From positions 33,822-66,741 of the forward strand of contig JH155938.1 in assembly GCA_000226015.1 (NCBI GenBank): DNA of 32,920 nucleotides, given 5' to 3'. The notes beneath the pieces were generated by a model. That model did no database searches. It was not told the origin of the DNA and saw nothing but the letters and a program-made list of their open reading frames with translations. The DNA is from Mnemiopsis leidyi. Taxonomy: Eukaryota; Ctenophora; Tentaculata; Lobata; Bolinopsidae. Position numbers and translations under genes: made by a program. Each line of letters starts with the position of its first letter. Within the stretch, counting starts at the first letter, position 1. Below are positions 12,301 through 22,150 of this stretch, piece after piece.

Positions 12301-15300
12301 AAATAGCAGACTGACAAAGCAGGACACTCTAAAAGATACGACAGTCAATAGATAGCCCGTTGTAACAAGACAGAACATAGGCGCGCTCCCCTGCGCTGCA
12401 CGTGGTACAAGGAGGATCAGGAAGATGACAGCATGCAGAAGTGCGCATACGCCCGTCATGAGGTCGCTCAAATTTAGTGTGAAGTAGGTGAATGGCGTGG
12501 TGTCGCGAAGTTGACCTTTGTGGTATAGCATCATAGTAGAGTTGAGGAGGATGGATGCTATTCCAAGAAATCCGTTCAGGATCATATTGCAGACGAAGAA
12601 GGCTGTTCCCAGATCAGGAGGTGGGTCTATGGTGGTTGATATGCTCCTTGTGATGTGACTGATTCCCGTAACACCTGCAACCGTGGTGGTCGTGTCTTGT
12701 TCCATTTAGATATCTAGAAAATATAAGTCAGATTATTAGATCGCAAAGGCACGGACAACATGCATTCTACAATTGACCTTCACAAAAGCTCTAAATACCG
12801 CATATTCTCACATACTGACTTAAAGTCTGAGACAATGATACAGAGCAACGATAAAGAAAAAAATGGAGTTCAACTCTTTCAATTCAAAATGAGTTCGGGG
12901 TTGTGGACATCTGCTCGCCACTTTCTAACCACGTGGTAATAGCTCCGAGTCGACTGAGCTAAGAGAGCTTATTTAATTGCGTTAACACAACACAGGAAGC
13001 TGCCTTTAGGTTCACTCTACATCAAAAATTCACAGTCCGATTACCGGCGAAAGATTGTTTGGGGTGGTTAATCATTTGGGCTGTAATTGAATCAAATCGA
13101 ATGATCGAATGAGTTGGATGAACAAATTCCAGGACCTGGAGTAGCGGTTCGACTGTGACGTTACATTTCTAGTATTATCAAGTTATCTGAAGCGATACTT
13201 GGCTTTACTTGGGCCATTGATTTTCATCACGTGCTTAAGTCTTGAAAAATAGAAATCCGAGTAATACTGTAGCCCGTAAGTGAACAATCCCCATGGATAG
13301 TTATAAGTAATTTTTGTGGTAACTTTTTAATGCAAACCCCCGCCATCTAATCTAACAATATCAAGCGAGACGAGATTCAAACCCCCGCCATCTAATCTAA
13401 CAATATCAAGCGAGACGAGATTCTAAGCCACCTATGTGAAAGGTGATCATCTTAAAATATCTGACTGCATGGCCCGAGCGCAGATGGCTTAACGCACCGG
13501 GGCTCTGTGAAGTTCTGAGGCAACAGTCGGTCTTCCCATTGTGATGAAAAGGGTGGTTGTCGGAGAAAAGTAGTATCGGTAACTGGTCACCTCTTAGTGC
13601 CGAGTTGCTAAATGTCCTCTCTAACTCCCTTTCGTCGTATCCCTAAACGTTTTCTAAATACTTTTTACAGCCCATACAGCATCGGGAACTTTTGAAAATC
13701 GTTTTCATGGGGCCTATGTAAGCTATCCACCAATGATCGTGGGTGGACAGCTTACTGTGTGCTAGTTATGTCATAGTCCTATTATTATTTCTGTACCTGC
13801 ATACTGTCTTTGGATCAAAGAGGGAGCATTGGCGTCCTAAAGGGCCAATAAGGAATTACCTGATGGGATATTAAGTCTATTATGCAAAGAATATGCCGCA
13901 AACGAATAACAATAGAGAAAATATGGGCCTTTTTTGTTAGGATATTAAATATAGCAGGTGTTCGAGTTAGTCTAGTCAACAAAAAACCTAACATAAGGCA
14001 TTTTCCCAGGTGTTCCACCACGTCAACGAGAAAGTTGCTGCAGTCCGGCTAAGAGCTGCTAAACTCTCCAAGTGTTCACCTGATGCAGTGGAGCTGAGGG
14101 TTGCTGATGAGACTCTGGTCCCGAATAACGACAACAAGCTTCTTAACTTATCACAGGTTATTAATTGGGGGGGGGGGGGGGGGATAAACTATTGTAGGGA
14201 TATTTTTATGTGACTAGCTTTCGAAATTGAAACTACTCGGGCTTTTTTACTCGTAGATGTGATACTCATTAAACAGTATCTATTATCACACACTGTAAAC
14301 ATATCCTGATAAAGTGCACTTAATTAACGCTACGACTTTGTTGTTTATGTCTCGTCCTTATCGATTGTGCGAGGGTGCAAGAAAAATAAAAGATAATGAG
14401 GGATACAAAAGGAATTTCGGCTCAGAATAAGATCACCTCAAGAACGCTAAAACCTAGCACGTACAATGTACAGCTGTCGCACAGTTACAAATGTCACATC
14501 GCATGACTTGTCCGGTTCCCGTACGTCGCGGCGTTGAGTGCTCATAGCTTAAAGTTTTTCTGGAATGTAGTAGAAGGATTCATCATTATTCATTAAATCG
14601 ATAACATCCATACCTCGTTCCGTCTTACATACTGACCAATGTCCATACCACCATCTTACCTCCCTTCTGCATGAGGAATTACGTCCTTTTCTAGAATTGA
14701 ATAGCTGCAAATGCTCCTATTTCTAGTAAAGGCTGTATCTTACACGTAAAAACTGAAAAGTAGCCCATAAATTACTGCCTCTAAATCCGTAAGTTCATCG
14801 CCAATCGTAATAGTTACGAAACGCCAGTCTTATTGGTTTCTTGAAACCAGTAAGACTAGTATCCTGTAACTCTTCGCGGCTCCCCCGAAATTTTATTCCG
14901 AATATTTTGATACTGATAATCTAAAATATTCGCGCGCTCTAGGCAGTGCCAGAGCAGCGACCACGATCCTAATTGTACAATAGTGCTTGTTAGGGATATG
15001 ATGTTGTTGTTAAGTAAATAACCACTTTATGATAGTGATTAGCCGGTAGTGTCTGACAAGAATAGAATGAAAGTAGTCAGTACTAAAACTATCTGCAGCG
15101 CTAAATGAGTCGTTCTTAGTTGTAATTTGTAGTGGTCAGTAACTTGTGGCATCATGACCCTTGCTTGAGAGAGTCTGACTTCTGTCAACTAAAATTATCT
15201 TACTCCTCAGTCAAATTACATCCTCTTGGTCCAATATTCACGATTTCTTTGTCGACAGTTTATCATGCTCGACGTCATCGGCCATCCTATACTTGCCTCC

Positions 15301-18300
15301 TTCTTCTATCGGATATAGTTTGAATTGTTGTATTCGTTATATGGTATTCAAGATAATCAGTAGTTTAAGAACCTCCCAAATTAACCTCGTAGTTTTGTCG
15401 CTTGACAGCTTAGTCATTTCCCTGGAAAATGATTAACTGTAAAATCATTTTAACCATCTGATGACAGCTGCAGTGGATTCTGTATTTGGCAGCGATACGA
15501 TTCAATTTAAGAATAGACTTACGAGAGAAATAAGAGACCCTAAAATATCTGCGGAACGAATTTCAACTGTCAGACTGAGTGCATAATTAACACATCACCT
15601 TTCAAACTCAAACATCACGTGCCAATCTAAACACCTTATTAAATCTCTACTTCTCTGGCATCACGTGTAAATACCACACAACACGTGTAAATCTCACATA
15701 CCACGTGTAAACCTCACATACCACGTGTAAACCTCACATATCACGTGTAAATCTCACACAACTGACAACACTTGTAAATCAGAAATATCACGTGTAAATC
15801 TCACACAATACTTGCAAATCAGAAATATCACGTGTAATTTTCCCAGATATCAGAAGGGTGTGTGGTAAAAGTGCGAGTGCTGCCCTCCGCTTCCTCCCCT
15901 GTAAAATCCTGGAACGAGGAACTGAACACTCCAGTAAAGTTCGAGAAACAACTTCCTGGAGTCCTACTCACCACTCAGCCTAAAGTCCATCGTAACTTAC
16001 AGGTACTCTAGTCGCTCTTGTCACGTTCTTACTTTCATAGAACAGACAATAATTTAAAAGCTATCATAATTTAAATGGATTTAAGATTTAGAATGTGGAT
16101 ATTACAGTTCACAACTAAGATCTTCTATCTTTGCAGATCCTATCAACGATGGGTAAGCCAGTGTCCCAAGCAGTACAAAGACTTCTCAACCAGCTTCCTA
16201 CTGACCCGTGCATACAAGAAGTTCTAGAGTCTCTGGAAACTGGCAAGATCAAGAACGCGGAACAGACATTATCTGACCTGCTCACAGGGCCTGTCACCAA
16301 GATCACCTACAATCTGGAAGCTATCAGTGCTCGGATTATCCCCGTGGAGAAGGATTCCTCAGACAGACTGGCTCTCAATACCATCTTCATGAACCTGACT
16401 ACTGAGTTTCCGGGTGCTAAATCCGGGTCGAGGTGCCCTCTGGATCTGTTCTACGAGATATTCAACGTGGACTCGGGAGTCGATCCCAGGTCCAGACGAC
16501 CGTCCAACATGACTCTGTCTGAGTTGTTTCTGGGAGAAGTGAAGGAAGAGTACCTGGAGGTCTCCCTACTGGTTGTCTCCATCTTTAGGGGACTTTTGTG
16601 TGGCATATCTAGTCCTCTGTTCAAACACAACACCCCGCTCAACGTGACTTACCTGAAGAAACTTACTCGGGAGCAGCTGAGTGCCATGATGAGGTTCTTC
16701 ACCCATACTGCACTGTCCGGTAGTTTCGGTTCCAAGTTGAAGTCACGTGGACAACCCTTCACTTCTCAGAACAGTTCCACTATCAACCGCATCTCGGATA
16801 TTCACTCAGCGTTGGGGTGCGAGGCGTTTGAACTGGTCATGTTGGGAGCGACCTACCACCCTCAAGGTATTGGAGTCTTGTTTGATATCATGGAGCAGCC
16901 TGGTGGGTACAAGAGAATGTTGTTGGATCTTCTCCTCTACACCCCCTCGGGAGAGGTCAGGTCCCTTGTAGCTGCAGAGCTGGAGAAACTCTGTATTGCT
17001 CAGCGTGAGACCTCCACTACAGACGATCAGGACATGATGGACGTTGACAACGACAACGTCCCAAACGTCCATCACAAACTCCTACAGATCCTTCTCAAGA
17101 CCCCACTCCCGATTTGGGGACCTTCTGTTCATGTTCGGGACACTCAGAAACGTCTGTTGAGTCGGTGTACTCAGTTCTTCAGTCTGACCAGCTTCCTCCT
17201 CAGAGAGATGTCTCTAGACAGTGACATATGTAGACAGCTCAGTATCAACGATCTTGTAAAGGATGAGATCAAGCTGTTAAAAACAGCGGCTGCTGAAGGA
17301 AACGTCCAGCAAGCATTCGTAGCTGGACACTTGCGACTTCTCTGTTCCCTCGCCTCCATGAAGGGGGTAGACAAGAGACATGTTGGTAAGAAACTAATCC
17401 CCACATTGCTAGGAGACTTCCTGTTTCCTGCTGCTAATATCATGTACAAGAGTTCTGGGAGCAAGACCAGATCTAAAGGACTGAACGACGCTCCTGTCAC
17501 AGTGAACAGCGAGGAGACCCAGTCTGCTGCCTACTCTCTACTGGTAACCCTGGTTAACGACTCTCCCGAGAACAGCAGGGATGTTACCCTGGAGCTGGTC
17601 AGACTCCACCACCAGCCAAACCAGGATCTGGTTACTGAGTGGAACTACAACCCCATGGTACAGCCTAGAGCTGACTGCGGGTATGTTGGTCTCAAGAACG
17701 GGGGTGCTACCTGCTACATGAACGCGGTCCTCCAGCAGCTTCACGCAGTTCCGGGTCTCTCTGAGTCGGTCCTCTGTTTGCAGCCGCCCTCCCCTTCCTC
17801 CCCTTCTCGCTCCTCCCAGCCTAAGTACGGAGAGGAGATGTTTCTACAGTACCAACATCTACTGGGTAATCTAAGTGAGAGCCAACAGAAGTTCTATACC
17901 CCGGAGGGATTCTGGAAAACCTTCAAGCTGTGGGGACAACCCATCAACCTCCATGAGCAGCAAGACGCGTTCGAGCTGTTCAACAATCTCACAGATCAGG
18001 TTGATGACGTGGCGAAAGCTCGAGGAGAAAACAGGATATATCAGACTCAGTTTGGAGGGGAGTTTGTCGACCAGAAGATCTGTGTGGAGTGTCCACACAG
18101 ATCCGACCTCGTGGAGCCCTTCATGAGTCTCAGTGTGTCGATACGGACCGGGAATCTAGACGATAGTTTGGAGCAGTTTGTTAAGGGGGAAGTACTGGAG
18201 GGAGATAACGCTTACCTCTGTGAAGAGTGTGACGAGAAAAGAACCACCCTCAAACGGATGTGCATCAAGACTCTGCCTAACGTCCTGGTGATACATCTCA

Positions 18301-20282
18301 AACGTTTCGACTATGACTGGGAGCGGAACAAAGCGTTCAAGTTCGACGACTACTTCAGTTTTCCAAACCAGCTGGATATGTTGCCGTACACCCAAGTAGG
18401 GGTAGAAGGAACAGCCAAACAGAAACGAGACGTGACGTCACTCTACACTCTCTGTGGGGTGGTGGTGCACTCCGGGCAAGCTAACGCGGGACACTACTAC
18501 AGTTTCATCAGGAAGAGAGGTACTGGAGATTGGTTCAAGTTCAATGACGACACCGTTACTCCGATCAAGATGACAGACCAGACTATGGTGGAGGAATGTT
18601 TTGGAGGAGAGTTCAAGTCAAAGGGATCCTCCTCGACTAGGAACCGTTACTGGAATGCGTATATTCTCTTCTACGACAGGGTCAACGAAATGTGTCCTCC
18701 CTCTCCCTGGAAGAAGCCCCAGAAACCAATATCACCCTCAAAACGACTGAAAGCGTCCCGACTATCCCTAACTAAACTGTCTAACATCCCTGACCACATG
18801 GAAGATAATGATCCGGTAAACGCTCTAGAAGAGCTGATCAAGACCGGGGAAAAGTCTGGAATGTTCCACGAGAAACTTCCCCCCGTTGTGAGGAACGCCA
18901 TCATGGAATCCAACACGAAACTCTTGAAGGAGCGAGCAGTGTTTAACGAGTCTTACTTCAACTTCGTGAGGAAGCTCGTAATAACGAACATCGCGTCCGA
19001 CAACGTGAAGGAGTTCACCCACTGGAGCACAAAGCTGATGTGTAACTTCTACCTCCACACCTTCCTGCATGTGGGGAGCTCCTTCCAGTTCCACGAGGAA
19101 GCCTGGATGGAAACGTTCCGTATTGTCATGGAGAGCGAGATTAGCGCCGTGGCGACCTTTTTCGAGTTCATCAGTTCGACTCGTAACCATGACTACCTTA
19201 CTCTTCACCTGCTGACTTGTCCTCGAGGTTATATCAGGAAGAAGTTTGCCGCGTTGGTTAAAACCGCCATGGATTGTCTCCAGAAGACAGATCGGTTGTT
19301 GACTCCTGTGGTTGATACCTTCATCTCCCGGTACCTCGCACTGATATCTCGGGAACTGACGGAAAACAACAAATACTGCGAGGACTATTTTGGGGTGTTG
19401 TATCACTACTCCAAACTGTCAGGGGACGCTGCCCGCCACCTCCGTTCTCGGAACTTTATCGTCCTGTTTACCAACTTCCTGGTAGGTCCTACTCAGAACA
19501 GTGGAAGTAACGGAAGTAATGGAGAGCACCAGCCCAAGTGGACGTCAAGCCAGCTCCACAACTTTATACCCGGCTACCAGACTCTGGGTCAGATCATGTC
19601 CCACACCTCACTATCTCAATTCCACTCCACCGAGACAAACACTCCGAACCCACTAGCCAGCATTAATCCTGAGCCAGACGCCCCTGATTCCACTCAAGGC
19701 GTCCACACGATCATGTCGGACACCACAGTGGCGTCAAATTTCTTGTCTCACCTCCTAGAAGTGTGTCACTCAGTGGGACAAGGCAGTGTCAGTGGTACTC
19801 TCTGTCTCATGTCGTGGTGTAACCAGACCCTCACAACCAACCTTCTCAGTCAGCTGGTTTCCAGGCTGGCTGGGGTCCAGGCTCACGAGCTGAAACCTCT
19901 CTTTACCCTTCTCCTCCACCTACTAGCTCTGGAGGACCCCTACCAGCTGTTGAGAGTTGAGAACGTTATCACGGGAGAATACGGGCTGCTTAACCTGGTC
20001 CGGAGATCCAGCTCGGAGGACCCCAAGAGAGCTTATCAGTGTGTCAAGTTTCTTACACAGTTACTGAGGAGTAACCCAACAGCTAAAAAGCACATATTGG
20101 AGCACATAACAGACTGGCAGTGGAGTGTAAACTGGCTGAAAACCGCCTTTGAGACGGAAGCCAAGAGCAGCTCAGTGAGTAACGAGTCTGCCAGCACGAA
20201 GGGATTCCAGCGAACCACGTCAGCTCAGGAGACATTGTCCGATGCAACTGCTCTTCTGAACGAGTTTGAGAGTTCACAGTGA
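3368..20282 (+). CDS. USP24: USP24 orthologue, ubiquitin C-terminal hydrolase (22 exons)
   Basis: A large cysteine protease that removes ubiquitin from substrates. Exons that join in frame: 3368-3590, 3822-3976, 4136-4260, 4370-4472, 4685-4794, 4982-5108, 6603-6746, 6884-6976, 7276-7461, 7602-7703, 8094-8190, 8307-8428, 8686-8829, 8945-9103, 9245-9332, 9681-9829, 10450-10537, 10679-10848, 11081-11281, 14010-14156, 15847-16002, 16137-20282. They total 7,035 nt, 2,344 residues (human USP24 is about 2,620). Order: UBA domain (residues about 1-45, MGF motif), helical-repeat region, ubiquitin-like domain (about 840-925), USP domain (about 1480-1811), C-terminal helical region. Catalytic Cys is in GGATCYMNAV (codon 17712, residue 1489), His in SGQANAGHYYSF (codon 18492, residue 1749), Asp in FNDDTV near 18546. 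Two CxxC pairs (CVEC 1612/1615, CEEC 1658/1661) form the zinc ribbon. All triad residues are intact. The tail FQRTTSAQETLSDATALLNE matches the USP24 C-terminus, which separates it from USP9X and USP34. The human low-complexity serine linker after the ubiquitin-like domain is absent. The first ATG, at the UBA domain, is the chosen start. The last coding exon is unusually long and looks more G+C-rich than the earlier exons. Confidence 0.96.
5130..5290. repeat. 60-base tandem repeat in USP24 intron 6
   Basis: The segment carrying ACTGTGTTTCCCT and GTTTAC...ATATTTTTAC occurs twice at exactly 60-base spacing (blocks at about 5137-5173 and 5197-5223). A third, diverged copy begins near 5262 and is interrupted by the 5291-5503 element. 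A 19-base near-palindrome (ACTGTAGTA-G-TACTACAGT) lies between copies 2 and 3. Confidence 0.75.
5291..5503. mobile_element. MITE-like element carrying a TTAGGG array
   Basis: A 213-base nonautonomous DNA element in USP24 intron 6. The ends are 35-base inverted repeats (5291-5325 and 5469-5503) that match at 31 of 35 positions; the shared core is CCTCCTGCCCCACAACATC. It is bounded by a perfect 9-base direct repeat, GTTTATGAA (5282-5290 and 5504-5512), as expected for a target-site duplication. Closing that repeat restores a diverged third copy of the surrounding 60-base tandem repeat, which supports insertion. The interior holds eight consecutive telomere-type hexamers at 5387-5434 (six TTAGGG, one TTGGGG, one TTTGGG), faced by an inverted CCCTAA at 5362-5367. 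It codes for no protein. A 9-base duplication is seen in Mutator-like and some Merlin-like transposons, but the superfamily is not assignable from this copy. Confidence 0.82.
5975..6024. repeat. Perfect 50-base palindrome without a spacer
   Basis: Each base from 5975 to 5999 pairs with its counterpart from 6024 back to 6000, giving 25-base arms with no mismatch and no loop; the centre is CA/TG in ACTTCATGAAGT. It lies in USP24 intron 6. The flanks show no obvious target duplication. A looser inverted pair (GTGTTCATTGCTAA near 6074-6087, its complement near 6213-6226) lies just downstream. Confidence 0.9.
6401..6573. mobile_element. Pogo/Tigger-like MITE remnants
   Basis: The start at 6472, CAGTAAAACCTCTATCTTCC, is mirrored by the minus-strand reading of the end near 6550-6573, TAGTAAAATCTCTATTTACC, with TA at the boundary. 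A related start, CAGTAAATCCTCGATTAACG, lies at 6403. CAGTAAA ends with TA target sites are typical of pogo/Tc1-mariner nonautonomous elements. The arrangement suggests one element of about 100 bases (6472-6573) next to a partial second copy. No transposase remains. The element ends about 30 bases before USP24 exon 7. Confidence 0.5.
11310..11355. repeat. Short TACTATA microsatellite
   Basis: Three to four repeats of a TACTACTATA unit just inside USP24 intron 19. A simple-sequence tract with no coding content. Confidence 0.7.
11527..12705 (-). CDS. Class A (rhodopsin-like) GPCR, intronless, nested in USP24 intron
   Basis: A 392-residue single-exon frame with seven hydrophobic segments in the usual order: TM1 about 35-60, TM2 72-97, TM3 112-138, TM4 154-178, TM5 235-257, TM6 272-298, TM7 315-337. 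Class A landmarks: LNLSD with Asp81 (2.50), Cys112 at the top of TM3 and Cys230 in the second extracellular loop (likely disulfide), and NPLIF at 332-336 in TM7 followed by a basic helix-8-like segment. The N-terminus is Thr-rich; the loop before TM6 is basic (RRRR, 260-263). Departures from consensus: the DRY position reads IRT (138-140) and TM6 has no CWxP (it reads VVCSSTSIVLP). The ligand cannot be told from sequence; it is best called an orphan receptor. The gene lies wholly inside USP24 intron 19 (11282-14009) on the opposite strand. A TTTTCTAG splice-acceptor-like site ends 8 bases before the ATG. Confidence 0.93.
   Translation of the reverse strand: MEQDTTTTVAGVTGISHITRSISTTIDPPPDLGTAFFVCNMILNGFLGIASILLNSTMMLYHKGQLRDTTPFTYFTLNLSDLMTGVCALLHAVIFLILLVPRAAQGSAPMFCLVTTGYLLTVVSFRVSCFVSLLFAGIRTVNIVWPFHAVSHKLVVTAIICYTTFWIAVFSSEIIVLVGTNSDSVNTFLKEGLHELMTGYFYDPTKFKLIDYILRFEESKITRNHRAELCTIQLAYTGVPVTLCALLAGAAALIQLKILRRRRQNENRAWVENASVTIALITLAFVVCSSTSIVLPICYCLNTTNVGLSLRAEHQLFYMLGYTPFFINAVLNPLIFACRVKLFKSWIGEKLRKTHSAADGPVDRNGDRRPTCVSHAGSVSGVESGGQVVTHL
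12895..12975 (-). repeat. tRNA-like (A-box/D-arm) remnant
   Basis: On the minus strand the sequence reads CTTAGCTCAGTCGACTCGG followed by AGCT, which resembles a tRNA D-arm with an A-box (AGCTC and GAGCT can pair). The expected T-arm/B-box is missing at the right distance, so this is not an intact tRNA gene. A decayed SINE or tRNA pseudogene is more likely. Confidence 0.3.
13333..13422. repeat. Perfect 45-base tandem duplication
   Basis: 13333-13377 and 13378-13422 are identical, each starting CAAACCCCCGCCATCTAATC and ending GAGACGAGATT. The junction forms GATTCAAACCC, which fits a Pol III B-box pattern, possibly by chance. It lies in USP24 intron 19, upstream of the nested receptor. The lack of divergence implies a recent event or an assembly artefact. 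Confidence 0.9.
14167..14183. repeat. Run of 17 G
   Basis: Uninterrupted poly(G) starting 10 bases after the 3' end of USP24 exon 20 (14156), so close to the splice donor. The length is likely unstable and is a common sequencing weak point. Confidence 0.9.
14213..15600. other. USP24 intron 20 interior, with one hairpin
   Basis: No gene is visible. The one clear structure is an inverted repeat at 14826-14839 and 14844-14857 (AGTCTTATTGGTTT and AAACCAGTAAGACT, one mismatch, 4-base loop CTTG). The stem is too short to be a standard microRNA precursor. Confidence 0.6.
15655..15840. repeat. CACGTG-bearing tandem repeat array
   Basis: A repeat of about 21 bases with core CACGTGTAAATCTCACATA runs almost up to the acceptor of USP24 exon 21 (15847). 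CACGTG occurs seven times in the array (from 15662 to 15831), an eighth lies just upstream at 15616, and degenerate units read CACTTG or TACTTGC. CACGTG is the canonical E-box for bHLH proteins of the Myc/Max, USF and CLOCK type. The repeat could equally be a simple intronic minisatellite. Confidence 0.85.
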
Positions 20283-22150
20283 AACTGTATTGTGTGGGTT
20301 GTCGTGGTGTCAGTTTGAGAGTTTGAAGAATTGAAAGTCAACTCTCTGGTTGATCATCAAGATTTGTTTTTGATTTATGAGCAAATAACAGGAGAAGTAG
20401 ACAGGATTTAGGAACTTTTAGTTTGAAATATGTGGTATTTATTGAAATTTGAAATTGGGAAAGAGCACTCCTCCTGAACGCCTGATTGAAGTATCTTCCA
20501 TTGAGTAACAAATTAATCTTTAATTACTTAATTGATTAGAGATTGTTTTGAAGACTGGGAATAAACCCTTTATATCATCAATAAATTATTACATGGCGGT
20601 GATAACGGCATTTGAAAGAGCCGTGTATTTAGTTTGTTTATTGATTGCAGGATTTTATTTATTTTTGTTAATAACAAGTTTTGTGAGTGCTTTAAGTGCA
20701 ATAGTTGGTGAAGTAAAGCTGATATAACCGACCATGATATGTATCTACTTTGAATTGGACTTTATTGGGACTTTATTAAATATTAAATATTAATATCTAG
20801 GGCAGACGGGTGCGCGCCGCTAATAATGCGATTCCTGATTTAAATTAAAGGAAGCCAGCAAGAGGGAACATACACGGTGTCGCACTTGTTTTTAAAGGGC
20901 TGTCCGCAGTTCGAGGCTTCAGTACAGGTTAAAGCTATACAGTATGTTTAGATTAATAGAATTTCGTACAGTTACCCAGTAGTAGCATATTTAGCAGTTC
21001 TTATTACATTGTATCAAGTTGTTTTTCATATCATGTTAAGTCTTTTTAACCTATCATTTCATTTTATTTCATTTTATACGATTTATTTGGATTAGCAATA
21101 AGAAGTATGTTAATCTATTTTAGATCTGTCAGTTGACGAATTAGCTAGACCATTAATTAGAAGTGTGAGTTGGCTGATGTGTACTTGTAGAATAGAGGCG
21201 TGGTAGCTTGATAAAACTGTATTTATAACCCCCACTATAGTACAGCTAGTAATATGTGTCAGGAACATGATTTTTAAGTAACGTTTTTCTCGTTATATTA
21301 AAGTTAGGCAAAAGGCATGTCATTTTTGGAAGTCCCATTTGTCACTGACTATATCAGTCCAACCAAAGTACCCCGACATTTGTGCAGAAAGTTTTAATAA
21401 AAGATCGATTTTTTAATAAAACACATGCCCAATGGGTTATGGCACTGGACAAATTGATCTGGAATTGTTCGTGACGGTAACGCTGAACTAAAGTGCTTGT
21501 TAAATATGTTTTAAATTTGTTTGATTGAGTTTGATTTTGTCCAAATTTTACGCTTCTGTTTCTAACGATATATTCATGATGAACTTGAAGGTTTAATTCT
21601 TACTGATGTTGCTGTTAGTGAATGGCTCTGCCCTATTTCTATAATACCTTATGATATGCAATTTTGGATGGTTTTGGAATACCGCACTTTACAAAATATA
21701 AGTATATATTGTTAATTGGCAAATAAAAGAAATTGCTAAATTTTACTACATCGAGATTCGAGAAATACATAAGTGTTTTGTTATTCGCGCTTCTTATTTA
21801 ACTTTATCTAAGAAGTTTCCAAATGAACTCAAAAATAATAAGGAAACAATCGATTCCGTAAAACCTTTATCAAAAACACTATTTTTAAATATATTTGAAA
21901 CAATTTTAAATTCCAAACATGACAGTAAACATTGTTTCTAGGAAAATGGCCTGAGGTATGGAACAAACTGAGGTTGGGTTGATCGCAATTTCCAGAATCA
22001 GAGCTAAGTTTTCAGGTTTAACAATTAACATTAATTTGAGCATAGTAATATCTGTGGAAAGCTTCTTTAAAAATGTCTTAATTTTATAAAGAAAATACTA
22101 CCAAATTGGATCCGAGCCACTGGTGAATGGACCTTGCACTTGGTCATTAT
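20283..22150. other. USP24 3' flank and intergenic DNA
   Basis: No coding region is supportable. AATAAA occurs at 20560-20565 and again at 20580-20585, about 280-300 bases after the USP24 stop; these are the best poly(A) signal candidates for USP24. The rest is A+T-rich. The next gene reads toward USP24 from the opposite strand, so the two are convergent. Confidence 0.6.

Noticed and set aside
13465-13640. Possible tRNA gene (TGGCTTAACGC A-box-like)
   Set aside because: No T-arm at the right distance and no acceptor stem; at most a decayed repeat.
14826-14857. Possible microRNA hairpin
   Set aside because: The stem is only 14 pairs with a 4-base loop, much shorter than an animal microRNA precursor.
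18825-19406. 193-residue minus-strand frame opposite USP24
   Set aside because: It is a shadow of the long USP24 exon; the plus strand matches USP24 throughout.
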